From Desulfosarcinaceae bacterium (GTDB lineage: Bacteria > Desulfobacterota > Desulfobacteria > Desulfobacterales > Desulfosarcinaceae), in assembly GCA_030066015.1 (NCBI GenBank), contig JASJCL010000018.1:62001-126000 (forward strand): 64,000 bases of DNA. The letters are read 5' to 3'. The translations under genes were made by a program, and so were the position numbers. This document shows positions 49,859 to 59,490 of this stretch, piece after piece. Each line of letters starts with the position of its first letter. The first letter of the stretch is position 1. The notes beneath the pieces were generated by a model that was given only the letters and a program-made list of their open reading frames with translations, did no database searches and was not told the origin of the DNA.

Positions 49859-52423
49859 TCAGGTCAACGGGACGGTGGCGAAGTGATAGCGCCCCGCCAT
49901 GAAATCGGTCACGAACCCGTCGATCTGGTCCGCGTCCTTGAGGTACATGTCCATCAGCCGGGTGGCCCCCAGCAGGCGCCCGAGCATCTCCAGGCGCCGC
50001 AGACCTCCCGCATCGTTGGGGCCCTTGAACTCGCCGTCGATGAGATCGCTCTTGATCTGCACGTCGAAGCCGAGGCGGCGCAGGACCTGGCGCAGGAAGC
50101 GGGCCCGCAGCAGGCGCTGGTCCAGATCGGCCCCTCCCCCGGAGAAGCGAAACAGGATGGTCTGCTCATCGGCCGCGCACACCGCGTCGACGATGACGAA
50201 GTGATACCCGAAGCGCAGGTTGAGATTCATGTAGTCTTCGGAGATCACCGCGTGGCTGGCGAACATGGCCGACTCCGGGCTGGCGATGCCGCCGCTCATC
50301 ACCATCCGGTCGTGGGCCTCCCAGTCGAAATGGCTGAAATCGCCCCACTCGATATCGGGATGGCTGAGTCCCTGCCACACGGCGCGCATGGCCGTGTTGC
50401 GCACCGCCTCGATGGGGACCTCCTTCTGGTCCGCGACGGTATCCGCCAGCCCGCCGCCCACATCGAGGATGTAGAACAACATGGGGATTCGGGAGCTCAG
50501 TTTCTTGGCCATTCCCAGTTTGCGCAGCCGATTGTCCGAAATATGGAACATCGCCGCCACTGCCTTCTCGTGGGCGAAGCGGATGATGTCGTGCAGGGAG
50601 CGACAATGCCGCGGCGTAAAGGTGTCGTTCTGGGGATCCACCAAATCGAGGGTGGCGACGAAGGAGAGAATATAGGCCAGTTTGCGCCGAAAAGGCGTGT
50701 CTATCTCGGTGTCGGCGTTCTCCCTGGCGCAGGGGCTGGCCAGCATCTCGGCGACCTGTCCATCGTAAACCGATGCATCATCGGCATGCACGGTAACCGT
50801 CCGGCCGTGGACGAGGCGTTCTCCCGCCCCGTCCACGTTGACCAGCATGGGGACGCCGAATTCGCGCGCCACCGTGGCCAGATGGCCGGCGGTGCTGCCC
50901 GCTGCGGTGACGATAGCGCCGAGGCGATCCATCACCTTGGCGTAGCGGGGCAACGCGCTGGCGGCCACCAGGACGCTGCCTCGGGGGATGCCGTGCAGCC
51001 TTTCCCCCACAGCGGTGTTGAAGATGGGGCCGGCGGCGATCCCCCCGGCGGCGCATTGCCCGGCATGGATCAACCGCCGGGCGGAGAGTGCTTCGAAGCT
51101 GCAGGTCGGGCGCTCGGCGAGGGCGGCCGCACCGTGAAACGGACGGGTTTGGAGAAGATAGAGGGCACCCGATGGATCGGCGGCCCACTCCACATCCTGG
51201 GGCTGCGCGAAGTGGGCTTCCAGCGCTGCCCCCCAATGGGCCAGTTGAGACACCTGCGCATCGGTGAGGCAAAGTACCCCCGCTTTGGCGCTGGCGAGCG
51301 GGCTGTCGACGGTACCGCCCGCGGACGTGCCCACCATCTGGTGGGATTGTATCGCCGGGCGTTGTTCCAAAACGGCATGGGGCGGCGCTTTGGCTACCTG
51401 AAATACATCGGCCGCCGTCCGCCCACTCACCAGGAGCTCCCCCAGGCCCCAGATGCCATGGACCACCATGCGGTCTGCCGCGGGCGCTTCCGGATCGGCG
51501 GTGTACAGGATGCCGCTGCTGGCGGCGGCCACCATCTCCACGACCAGCACCGCCATGGGGGTTTCCAGGTCGGTGAGGCCGTGATGGATGCGGTAGGCGA
51601 TCGCTTGGGGAGCGTATTTACTGGCCAGAATCCGTTTGTAGGTGGAGATAAGGGCATCGTCAGCGACATTCAACACGCTGAGAAACTGGCCGGCGAAGGA
51701 GGTCTGCCCATCTTCGCCCACCGCGCTGCTGCGCAGGGCCACCAGGGGCGATCGACGGCCGTCGGTCGCCAACTTTCGACGGGCGTCCTCCAGGGGGGCG
51801 GCCAACTCCCCGGGCACTTCGGCCGCCAGAATGCGGGCCTGAATCTCCGCCGCGGCGGCCTCCAGGGAGGCCGTGTCCTGGGCATCGATCATCGCCAGGT
51901 GGGCATCGATCTGCTGCCGGAGACCATTGTGGGCGAAGAGATGCTGCTGGGCGGTGGTGGTGATGGCGAAGCCTTTGGGAACGGGGAGTTTCAATCGATT
52001 CCGGACGATGGCCAGATTGAGGGCTTTGCCGCCCACCAGCGGGAGGTCGTCATCGCCGACCGCTTCCAGATCGAGGGTATAGGGCGGCGCCGAAGCGGGC
52101 GCTTCCGGTGCGGTCATGTAGCGCAGGTAGGCATCGATCTTGCCATGGAAGAGGTTCAGATCGGTGTAGCGGCCCGGACATACCTGCGCCAGGTCCGCAA
52201 TGATCTTGCCCACCATGTGTGACAGGTCACGGGTGAGTGCCTGAATGGCCGTGAAGTCCCGCTGTCGCCGCTGATAGAAGATCTCCTCGAGCTCGGCCAT
52301 GAGATCGTGGGCACGCTTGTCGTGGGCCAACAGCCGTTTGAAGGCCGCGTAGCGCGCTTTCAGCACACTACCCGGTGCGGTCAACTGCTGGGTCCAAAAT
52401 TTCAAGCGCTGATAGAGCGGCAT
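49859..52423 (-). CDS. PEP-synthase-like phosphotransferase with unusual C-terminus
   Basis: 854 residues. A helical N-terminus (1-110), an ATP-binding PPDK/PpsA domain (about 125-420; LVGGKALNLAIVRNRLKLPVPKGFAITT, VALRSSAVGEDGQTSFAGQFLSVL, QDVEWAADPSGALYLLQTRPF), then a swivelling phosphohistidine domain (about 440-560; AGSTAGHLATVAREFGVPMLV with His514). The usual pyruvate/PEP TIM barrel is not visible; residues 580-854 form another region I do not recognise. So the acceptor is unlikely to be plain pyruvate. The ATG at 52423 (GAGGGG ahead) is preferred to a TTG at 52444. Confidence 0.8.
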   Translation of the reverse strand: MPLYQRLKFWTQQLTAPGSVLKARYAAFKRLLAHDKRAHDLMAELEEIFYQRRQRDFTAIQALTRDLSHMVGKIIADLAQVCPGRYTDLNLFHGKIDAYLRYMTAPEAPASAPPYTLDLEAVGDDDLPLVGGKALNLAIVRNRLKLPVPKGFAITTTAQQHLFAHNGLRQQIDAHLAMIDAQDTASLEAAAAEIQARILAAEVPGELAAPLEDARRKLATDGRRSPLVALRSSAVGEDGQTSFAGQFLSVLNVADDALISTYKRILASKYAPQAIAYRIHHGLTDLETPMAVLVVEMVAAASSGILYTADPEAPAADRMVVHGIWGLGELLVSGRTAADVFQVAKAPPHAVLEQRPAIQSHQMVGTSAGGTVDSPLASAKAGVLCLTDAQVSQLAHWGAALEAHFAQPQDVEWAADPSGALYLLQTRPFHGAAALAERPTCSFEALSARRLIHAGQCAAGGIAAGPIFNTAVGERLHGIPRGSVLVAASALPRYAKVMDRLGAIVTAAGSTAGHLATVAREFGVPMLVNVDGAGERLVHGRTVTVHADDASVYDGQVAEMLASPCARENADTEIDTPFRRKLAYILSFVATLDLVDPQNDTFTPRHCRSLHDIIRFAHEKAVAAMFHISDNRLRKLGMAKKLSSRIPMLFYILDVGGGLADTVADQKEVPIEAVRNTAMRAVWQGLSHPDIEWGDFSHFDWEAHDRMVMSGGIASPESAMFASHAVISEDYMNLNLRFGYHFVIVDAVCAADEQTILFRFSGGGADLDQRLLRARFLRQVLRRLGFDVQIKSDLIDGEFKGPNDAGGLRRLEMLGRLLGATRLMDMYLKDADQIDGFVTDFMAGRYHFATVPLT

Positions 52424-52719
52424 GCGGGCGTTCCCCTCTGACAATGTGCAAGCGTGTAACCAATATAAGCCGACATCGTTTACATGGCAAAGGAGCGTTC
52501 GCGAGGGTGGCTCCGGCCGCTGGCCGGCCGCCCCTATCGGCCACGGGGCCTACGCCGTCCATGTGGTGGAATCCCTTGGCAAGAGCGGGTCACCTCGCGT
52601 ATGGTAGCGGACAGATGTCCACCGATGATGCTGCCCATTGTCGTCGGCGGTCTGCCCATGCGGCCCCATCGGTCAACGTGCCCTGCAGCCCTTGCCACTG
52701 AAATCGACACGCCAGCGAT

Positions 52720-53616
52720 ATGCCTGACACGAACGGATCCAGACCCGATCAGGTCCAATTGGACGCCGCCCTGGCCGGCCCGCTCTTCATGCTGGCGGCG
52801 GCCCTGCTGTTCACCATGCTCAACCTGCTCATCAAGCAGCTGGGCCCCGCCTTCACCATCTGGCATATCGGGTTTTTCCGCTTCTTCGGCGGGGTGCTGG
52901 TACTGGTGGTGCTCTTTGGGCGGCGGCGCAATCCCTATCGCGGCCACAACCTGCGTCTGCTGATCATCCGCGGCTGCACCGGATCAGCGGCCTTTTTATC
53001 CCTCGTCACTGCCATCCGGCTGCTGCCCCTCTCCACCGCCATGGTCATTTTCTACGCTTTCCCGGCGTTTTCAGCCATCTTCTCTTTCCTCATCTACGGT
53101 GACCGCATCTCCATCGCCGAGATGATCTGCATCGCCGTGGTGGTGATTGGGATCGGTGTGCTGTTTGACGTCACAATCACGGGGCATCTGTTCGGGCAGT
53201 TGATGGCGGTGTCGGGCGCCGCCTTCGCCGGCCTCACCGTCACCCTGATCAAGACCCTGCGGGAACGCAACGGACCGGTCATCATCTACCTCTACTTCTG
53301 CACCATGGGCGTGTTCATCACCCTACCCCACTTTGTCCTTGACCCGCTGCTGCCCGTCTCGGGCCTGGAATGGGGCATGGTGCTGGGCATCATTTTTACC
53401 TCAATCGCCGCCCAATTGTTGATGAACCAGGGATTTTACTACTGCAGTGGCTGGGAAGGCGGGGTTTTCATGTCCAGCGAGGTGGTCTTCACCGCCATGG
53501 TCGGCATCGCCTTTCTGGGCGATCCCGCCACCTGGCGCTTCTGGATCGGTGGTGGACTGATCTTCGGCAGCGCCGTTGCGTTGAACCGCTTCAAGGCCGC
53601 AGCAGCGGAACCGTAA
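52720..53616 (+). CDS. EamA/DMT-family transporter
   Basis: 298 residues with ten membrane helices in two EamA repeats (about 18-145 and 160-292). FRFFGGVLVLVVLFGRR, LPLSTAMVIFYAFPAFSAIFSFLIYGDRIS and FLGDPATWRFWIGGGLIFGSAVALNRF are typical. Exports or takes up small metabolites; substrate unknown. The ribosome site is weak. Divergent from the PEP-synthase-like gene. Confidence 0.88.
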   Translation: MPDTNGSRPDQVQLDAALAGPLFMLAAALLFTMLNLLIKQLGPAFTIWHIGFFRFFGGVLVLVVLFGRRRNPYRGHNLRLLIIRGCTGSAAFLSLVTAIRLLPLSTAMVIFYAFPAFSAIFSFLIYGDRISIAEMICIAVVVIGIGVLFDVTITGHLFGQLMAVSGAAFAGLTVTLIKTLRERNGPVIIYLYFCTMGVFITLPHFVLDPLLPVSGLEWGMVLGIIFTSIAAQLLMNQGFYYCSGWEGGVFMSSEVVFTAMVGIAFLGDPATWRFWIGGGLIFGSAVALNRFKAAAAEP

Positions 53617-53906
53617 GCACGGCCGCCGGCACTACCAAATTGATCGGTCGTGGCAGGAATGAACGGATCCAAGGCTGCTGGAGATTCTGTATCGCCCGAT
53701 TCGTTTGGGTGGAAGATCATCCGATCACCGACGCCTTGGGGAATGAGGTCGGCTGCGACGATGGTCACGGCTTGCCGGAGCTGTGATGGCGAAACATATG
53801 CGAGTAGGCGCGTTTAAGATTCAATGCTTGCAGAGCGGCCGCTGCTCCGCTAAGGGTAGACCGAATGACACGGACCCCATCATCCCACATCCCATTGGAG
53901 GTATCC

Positions 53907-54833
53907 ATGACCGTAGACCGTCGCGAATTCCTGGAAAAACTGCTGCTCGGAACCGGCCTTCTCTGGCTCTCACCGGCCAACCTGCTCGCTCAGGACCCGT
54001 GTGCCGTGCAGCACCCCTTGATGCCGCCCAACCCGGCGCTGAAAGGGCAATGCCACAATTGCGGCATGACCCGCCCCATGTGGGCGCGGACCTGGTTCAC
54101 CTATGAAAATGCTGCCGGGGCCCACGAGGTGTGCTCCCTGCACTGCCTGGCGGAAGTCACCCTGATGTCCGGTGAGGATCCGAAGAGGGTGATGGTCGCC
54201 CTTTATCAGGATCCCGACAAGATGATCCCGGTGGAAGCGGCCTACTTCGTAATCGGCTCCAAGGCCAAGGGGACGATGACCATGACGAGCAAACCCGCCT
54301 TTGCTTCCCGGGCGGACGCAGCGGCCTTCGCGGCGCAGTGCGGCGGCACGGTCGCCCAATTCCCGGAAGCGCTTGCAGTGGCGCAGAAAAGCGTCGCGGC
54401 GGAGAATCAGAAGATCGCCCAGAATCGCAAGCGGAAAGGCAAAATTGTCGAACCGGTGGCGGATCAGGATCGCTGCCCGGTATGCGGCATGTACCCGGCT
54501 CGGTATCCGCAGCACAAAAGCCAACTGCAGACCCGTGACAAAACCATCTACCATTTCTGCTCGACCCAGTGCCTCTTCACCTTTCTCAAGCAGCCCAAAG
54601 ACCACGTGGAAGCTTCGGTGATGCCGTTTCTGATCTGGGTGGTTGATTTTGAGGGCGGGCAGTGGATTTATGCCAAGAGTGCCTATTACGTAGTGGGATC
54701 GAAGCAATACGGACCCATGGGCAAGGAGGCCATTCCCTTCAGAAGCCGCTCCTCAGCCGAGTCGTTCGCCGCCCAGCATGGCGGCAAGGTGCTGCCCTAC
54801 GGGCAGGTCAACCATGATGCCATCATCGCCTGA
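53907..54833 (+). CDS. Tat-exported protein with two NosL-like domains
   Basis: 308 residues. Twin-arginine signal (DRREFLEKLLLGTGLLWLSPANLLA) then two NosL-type domains: first about 45-150 (GQCHNCGMTRPMWARTWF, VCSLHCLAEV, AAYFVIGSKAKGTMTMTSKPAFASRADAAAFAAQCGGTV), second about 190-305 (RCPVCGMYPARYP, HFCSTQCLFTFL, AYYVVGSKQYGPMGKEAIPF, FAAQHGGKVLPY). NosL is a copper chaperone of nitrous oxide reductase, usually single-domain and lipid-anchored. GGAGG precedes the ATG. No nos genes are near, so another metal-delivery role is likely. Confidence 0.85.
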   Translation: MTVDRREFLEKLLLGTGLLWLSPANLLAQDPCAVQHPLMPPNPALKGQCHNCGMTRPMWARTWFTYENAAGAHEVCSLHCLAEVTLMSGEDPKRVMVALYQDPDKMIPVEAAYFVIGSKAKGTMTMTSKPAFASRADAAAFAAQCGGTVAQFPEALAVAQKSVAAENQKIAQNRKRKGKIVEPVADQDRCPVCGMYPARYPQHKSQLQTRDKTIYHFCSTQCLFTFLKQPKDHVEASVMPFLIWVVDFEGGQWIYAKSAYYVVGSKQYGPMGKEAIPFRSRSSAESFAAQHGGKVLPYGQVNHDAIIA

Positions 54834-54888
54834 TGGGCCCGAGGCAGTGGCAGCGCCGCGAGGTGCCCGGTATGGTGATGAGCGGGCC

Positions 54889-55632
54889 TCAGCCCGGCGG
54901 GCGGGGCGCCTCCAGCGGTAACCCGCCGCGGGTTTGGAGCCTAATCAGTTCGAGGGCTTTCTCGGCAAAGCGCCGCCCCAGGTATTCATACCCTTCCACC
55001 GAGTAGTGCAGGTCGTTACGGATCATTTCACCTTTGTGGTTGATGCCGTCGTTCAGGTGGTCGGTGTCCACCCAGGCGCCGCGGGGGTCGGCCTCTGCCA
55101 CCGCCACCTGTGCCTCACGCACCATTGTCCAGTGGGGAAAGCGCGCGTTCTCCATGTCAAAATCGCTGAGGCGGCCAATCACGAAGGTGAGATCTGGGTG
55201 CTCCAGATCGGCACCGAGCTGATGGATCAGCCCCTCAAGACTGTCGGCATACACCGCCCCCAGTTTATCCCGGGCATCCTTCTCGCCCTGCATCCAGACG
55301 AGGGTTACCGTCGCGATCACCTTTCCATTAATGGCCGTCCGCACCCTCGACATGAGGCGGTCATACAAGTCGCCCGTGATTTCCGGAGTGGCGCCATCGG
55401 CCGATCGCCACTGGTGGACCCACCGCCGGATGGGCTGACCGTCCCAGGCCGCCTTGACGACGATGATGCGGTCCCTTCCCAATGCAGCCTGGAGGGTGGG
55501 CGTGAAGGCGTTGGCCGGGTCTAAGGCCAACATGTTGGATTGGCCGGAAAGGATGAACAGATGGTGGGCCTGCTCCGCAGCGGTCGCGGACCCCACCATC
55601 ATCCATGCGAGCAGCAGTGTCACCCAGCGCAC
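54889..55632 (-). CDS. Secreted SGNH/sialate O-acetylesterase-like hydrolase
   Basis: 247 residues from a GTG start with AAGGAG seven bases ahead. A signal peptide (VRWVTLLLAWMMVGSATA) is followed by the SASA/CE6 landmark LFILSGQSNM (nucleophile Ser), TLVWMQGEKDA (block with the Glu-X-Asp variant of GExD) and a C-terminal DLHYSVEGYEYLGRRFAEKAL with the catalytic His. Probably removes acetyl groups from a polysaccharide in the periplasm or outside. Upstream in-frame extension is not protein-like. Confidence 0.82.
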   Translation of the reverse strand: MRWVTLLLAWMMVGSATAAEQAHHLFILSGQSNMLALDPANAFTPTLQAALGRDRIIVVKAAWDGQPIRRWVHQWRSADGATPEITGDLYDRLMSRVRTAINGKVIATVTLVWMQGEKDARDKLGAVYADSLEGLIHQLGADLEHPDLTFVIGRLSDFDMENARFPHWTMVREAQVAVAEADPRGAWVDTDHLNDGINHKGEMIRNDLHYSVEGYEYLGRRFAEKALELIRLQTRGGLPLEAPRPPG

Positions 55633-55957
55633 GCCACCTCTCCTTCGATCCCGTCTCAAGCGCAGCTCCTTTCCCACGTATCGTCCCCGGCGTCGGCGGG
55701 CGGTCACACTGTCGTCAGCCGGAGGCCAATCACCGTAACAGGACGAATTGGCTTCCTTAAAACAATAGGCGCCTTGCCGGCGATGTCGATAGCCACGCTG
55801 AAAAGGAGAGGTGCTTCCCGACCGGTCTGAAAAGGTCGCTCCGAAGCGGGTGAATGCCCGCCGCCCGCCATGGTTGACAGCAGGGACCCCGATAGACACC
55901 TTAAAATCTTGGCGATGTGTACAGCGGCCTGACGGCAATCGAGGGGGGGATACGCCC
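55633..55957. other. Divergent spacer between the esterase and Cj0069-family genes
   Basis: About 325 bases with no convincing gene. A TTGACA at about 55875 lacks a -10 box at a normal distance, so no promoter is called. Confidence 0.4.
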
Positions 55958-57031
55958 ATGAAGACCGGCAAGGAAGGACGGGTTGCCGTGCTCTACCCAG
56001 GAGATCGGGCGGTTCGCGAGCAGGCGACCCCCGATAACAATCGGCTTGCTGCGGTGTTTCACGCCCTGGCCGCAGTGAACCTGCACGCCGAGCCGGCGGT
56101 CTACCACGACGATTTCTGCGGCACGGTGCGCCGTCAACTCTTGAAAGTAGATGCCGTCCTGGTTTGGCACAATCCCATCCAGGAGGGCCGCGACCGCACC
56201 ATCCTGGATCCCATGCTGCGCAACGTGGCCGACGCGGGCATCTTTGTCAGCGCCCATCCCGACGTGATTCTCAAGATGGGCACCAAGGCGGTCCTCTATG
56301 AGACCCGCATGATGGCGTGGGGCAGCGACACCCACCTCTACCCCAGCATGGCGGCCATGCAGCGCGCGCTACCGGAGCGCCTGATGCAAGGAGACGCCCG
56401 CGTACTCAAGCAATATCGGGGCAACGGCGGCGACGGGGTGTGGAAAGTCGCTTTGGTGGACCGTTCCGCGCGGCCGCGACCCGCCAGCCGCATCCGTGTC
56501 CGACACGCCAAAAAGGGCAGCGTCGAGGAGGAGATCTCCCTGGAGGCCTTCTACCGCCGCTGCGAGCCCTACTTCGCTGGTGAGGGGCGGATCGTCGACC
56601 AAGCCTATCAGCAGCGCCTGATCGACGGCATGGTGCGCTGCTACCTGGTGCAGGACAAGGTCGTCGGCTTCGGCCATCAGGCGGTCAACGCCCTCTTCCC
56701 GGCGGCACCCGGCGCCGCGCCGACCGAGGCGCCCCAGCCGGGTCCCCGCCACTATCATCCGCCGAGCCTGCCGGCCTTCCAGCGGCTGAAAGAGCGGGTG
56801 GAAACCGATTATGTGCCGGAGATGCAGCGGCGTTTAGCGATCCCCACAGAGCACCTGCCCATTCTCTGGGACTGTGATTTCCTCTTGGGTCCCAAAAATG
56901 CCGCCGGGGACGACAGCTACGTGTTGTGCGAAATAAACGCCAGCAGCGTCGCCCCCTTCCCCGATTCGGCCCCTCCCTTCATCGCCAAGGCCACCTTGGC
57001 CCACATCCACGCCAGACGACAGAATCGCTGA
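55958..57031 (+). CDS. Cj0069-family protein (ATP-grasp-like)
   Basis: 357 residues. The family name comes from a Campylobacter protein of unknown role. Visible parts: RVAVLYPGDRAVREQATPDNNRLAAVF start, KMGTKAVLYETRMMAWGSDTHLY, a glycine-rich loop LKQYRGNGGDGVWKV (about 145-160) and a metal/ATP-site-like end WDCDFLLGP then LCEINASSVAPFPDSA. The layout resembles ATP-grasp ligases. GAGGGGGG precedes the ATG at 55958. No partner gene is evident. Confidence 0.75.
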   Translation: MKTGKEGRVAVLYPGDRAVREQATPDNNRLAAVFHALAAVNLHAEPAVYHDDFCGTVRRQLLKVDAVLVWHNPIQEGRDRTILDPMLRNVADAGIFVSAHPDVILKMGTKAVLYETRMMAWGSDTHLYPSMAAMQRALPERLMQGDARVLKQYRGNGGDGVWKVALVDRSARPRPASRIRVRHAKKGSVEEEISLEAFYRRCEPYFAGEGRIVDQAYQQRLIDGMVRCYLVQDKVVGFGHQAVNALFPAAPGAAPTEAPQPGPRHYHPPSLPAFQRLKERVETDYVPEMQRRLAIPTEHLPILWDCDFLLGPKNAAGDDSYVLCEINASSVAPFPDSAPPFIAKATLAHIHARRQNR

Positions 57032-57326
57032 AGATTGCGCCCACCGAGCACGGCGGACCGGTCACCCTGCCAAACGTCCATGGCCAGCGTGCGCCCCCCC
57101 GCCGATAGGCGGCCGAAGATGGTATTTGGACACACTCGTGCTGGGCGCTGGTTAACTGCATTTCCCCTCCAGCCAAGGCATACTGCTCCCACACTGATGG
57201 CGAATCGATCGTGACCATGCGCCGCGATCTGAGGCAAGGCCCCTGACAGTGAGCGCCTCGTCCGGCCCATGGTCCACACGACCGGTTTTCCCAGAGGGCA
57301 ATCACCCCAGTGAAGGGAGACATAGG

Positions 57327-57866
57327 ATGAACCACGTCGACGACATGATCAGTGACATCCTCCGCAAGGCGGGCGGCTATGTGGACCACCGCCATGACCG
57401 GGGCGGTCCCACGAAATTCGGCATCACCCAGCGAACGCTCTCCGCCTATCTTGGCCGGACGGTGAGCGTACGGGAGATTCATGATCTGCCCGAATCGATG
57501 GCCGGGGACATCTATGCCCACAACTACTATTTCAAACCCAAAATCGACCGGTTGCCCACAGCGATTCAGCCCTTCATTTTCGATTGTGCGGTGAACCACG
57601 GACCGAGGCGCGCTGTTCGATTCGTGCAGACGGTGTGCAACGAGGCGGGCTGTCAGCCCCCATTGGCGGTGGACGGAGACCTGGGCCCCAAGACCGCCGC
57701 GGCCGCCGAGTGGGCCGAAACGACCTTTGGCCCGGCCTTTCTCAACGCACTCTTGACAGAGCGCAGGAACTTTTATCGCCGCATCGTCGTCCGCCAGCCG
57801 TCCCAAGATGTCTTTCTGGTAGGCTGGATGAACCGCCTAAATGCTTTCGCGCCGGTCACCGCCTAA
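57327..57866 (+). CDS. GH108-type phage lysozyme-like protein lacking the usual catalytic Glu
   Basis: 179 residues. N-terminal GH108 domain (about 5-85: GGYVDHRHDRGGPTKFGIT, FIFDCAVNHGPRRA) and a C-terminal PG-binding_3 domain (about 95-165: LAVDGDLGPKTAAA). GH108 proteins normally carry a Glu right before GGYV; here residue 15 is Ala (codon GCG), one base from GAG. If this is the catalytic residue the protein would be inactive or act by binding. GGGAG precedes the ATG. Typical neighbour of phage lysis or tail-injection genes; DUF1353 follows after 56 bases. Confidence 0.85.
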   Translation: MNHVDDMISDILRKAGGYVDHRHDRGGPTKFGITQRTLSAYLGRTVSVREIHDLPESMAGDIYAHNYYFKPKIDRLPTAIQPFIFDCAVNHGPRRAVRFVQTVCNEAGCQPPLAVDGDLGPKTAAAAEWAETTFGPAFLNALLTERRNFYRRIVVRQPSQDVFLVGWMNRLNAFAPVTA

Positions 57867-57922
57867 GGCCCCTTGACGGCATTGGCGCTGTCCATCTCAA
57901 CCAGGTAAAAAAGGGGGAACCC

Positions 57923-58411
57923 ATGCAGATGCCCAAATTGACACCGCTGCCCATCCGCACCAAGAACCAACCATTGCCCGTGCGCGTCTGGCGGTGGATC
58001 ACATATGTGCGCAAATGGAAGGTCGCCGAGGACTGGCATCACACCCTGCCCGACGGCACCACCATCGTCGTTCCTGCTGGTTTCGAGTTTGACGGAGCGT
58101 CCATACCGAAACCCCTGTGGGCGCTGTTGTCGCCGGTGGGCCTGCTGCTCATCCCGGGACTCATTCACGATTACGCCTACCGTTACGACCATCTCCTGGC
58201 GCTGGACGATGCGGGAAACCGATTCGCCTACAATCAGAACGCCGGACGCAAGTACTGGGATCGCTTATTTAAAGAGGTCGGTTGGGACGTGAACGGCTTG
58301 GCCCTGATCGATATGATCGCCTGGCTGGCGCTGTATCTCTTCGGTTGGCTGGCCTGGAACCGCCGCCGCGGAGAGGCCCGTTCGAAAATGCAGCACCGCT
58401 ATTCGGGCTAG
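57923..58411 (+). CDS. DUF1353 phage-associated protein
   Basis: 162 residues with the DUF1353 core VPAGFEFDGASIPKPLWALLSPVG, LIHDYAYRYDHLL and a C-terminal membrane helix (IDMIAWLALYLFGWLAW). DUF1353 proteins are common in prophage and phage-like particle clusters. AAGGGGG lies ahead of the ATG. Co-directional with the GH108 gene, 56 bases downstream. Confidence 0.85.
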   Translation: MQMPKLTPLPIRTKNQPLPVRVWRWITYVRKWKVAEDWHHTLPDGTTIVVPAGFEFDGASIPKPLWALLSPVGLLLIPGLIHDYAYRYDHLLALDDAGNRFAYNQNAGRKYWDRLFKEVGWDVNGLALIDMIAWLALYLFGWLAWNRRRGEARSKMQHRYSG

Positions 58412-58520
58412 ATCACCCTGCAGGTGTCTCTTGGCAGCGGCCGGCGCCCGCCGAATTCTGCGGCGTGTCAGGGAAGGTACTTCGCAGGCGGGAGGTCCGA
58501 CAGAATATAAGGAGGAGCGC

Positions 58521-58847
58521 ATGACCAGTAAGGCCACGATCTATGGGGGCCATATTTGTTCACGGCGCCTCGATCGCAGTAGAAGAAAAGCCAGGCTGAC
58601 GGCGTGGCTGGAAGAGAACCTGATCGACGCACGCGTCTGCGCCTTTTGCGCAGGCTCCGGTCACCGGTTCCTGGTCTTAAAGTGTAAGGTGTGTCAGGGA
58701 TGGGGCGAGCAGCCGACAGTATATTGTCCGCAATGCGGCGGGTCCGGGAAAGGTATGTTGTTCGACTGCGAGTTGTGCGCCGGGAGAAGACGCATCAATG
58801 GATGGGAGCGATTGAACCACTACTTTGGCCTCCGTCAGCTCGCCTGA
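58521..58847 (+). CDS. Small protein with DnaJ-type zinc-finger repeats
   Basis: 108 residues. Four CxxCxGxG-like motifs in a row (CAFCAGSG, CKVCQGWG, CPQCGGSG, CELCAGRR; about residues 38-93) match the central cysteine-rich domain of DnaJ, which binds two zinc ions, without J-domain or C-terminal domain. AAGGAGGAG stands before the ATG. Third gene of the lysin cassette; role unknown. Confidence 0.8.
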   Translation: MTSKATIYGGHICSRRLDRSRRKARLTAWLEENLIDARVCAFCAGSGHRFLVLKCKVCQGWGEQPTVYCPQCGGSGKGMLFDCELCAGRRRINGWERLNHYFGLRQLA

Positions 58848-59490
58848 ATTGCGGCGCTGAATCCGCCGAGCGACAACACGACCCGCCAGCAGTTATACAG
58901 ATTCAAAATTGAATTCGTTGACGTGATCGGTTGCCACACAGATGAAATTGCGCTTGTAGGCGTTTTCAATGAAAAAACCGCCTATACTGAAGTATTAATC
59001 ATTTGTTGAATAGTATTTTTTTATTGATTTTTATTGCACTTATTGTTATCGAGTATCAAGAAACGCTTTAATTCGGGCACTTTGCTGCCCTAAGCAATGG
59101 GACCAGGAATCCCGAACAATGAACTCCGTTCTACGTTTGGGCTGTAGTGCAGTTTCCTCGTTCCTTTGAATGCCCCCGCAACTTTTCCACCAGTTCAAAC
59201 ATACCAAGTACCTTGGGTCATATTTTTATAGGTTCCAAGAGTTCCATCCGGCATCTATTGCACGAAAACTGACTTGTGCACTACCTGACCGCATACGCCT
59301 CCTCTGGCTGGACAAACGAATAATCTTTGGATCTTAAATCTGTAACTACCGTTATCCGTAATCCCATTGTAAAGACGCAACCCTCAGCGGTTGATCTTGC
59401 TCTGATGGTGTCCAGTGCTTCCAGATATTATGAGATTTGTAGGCCAGTCATTTAGCTGTTCTGAAAATTCCATCAAAAGGGGGAGGGGTC
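58848..59490. other. AT-rich gene-free stretch before the subtilase
   Basis: About 640 bases, much richer in A and T than the surroundings. Short frames on both strands are broken by stops. It may contain a decayed gene and marks the left edge of a compositionally different block that continues through the subtilase. Confidence 0.45.

Noticed and set aside
55870-55920. Promoter for the Cj0069-family gene (TTGACA near 55875)
   Set aside because: The only TAAAAT-like box is 22 bases away and GATAGA is 11 bases away; neither spacing is workable.
59150-59420. Possible decayed minus-strand gene in the AT-rich spacer
   Set aside because: Short protein-like pieces occur in two frames but are separated by stop codons and match nothing I recognise.
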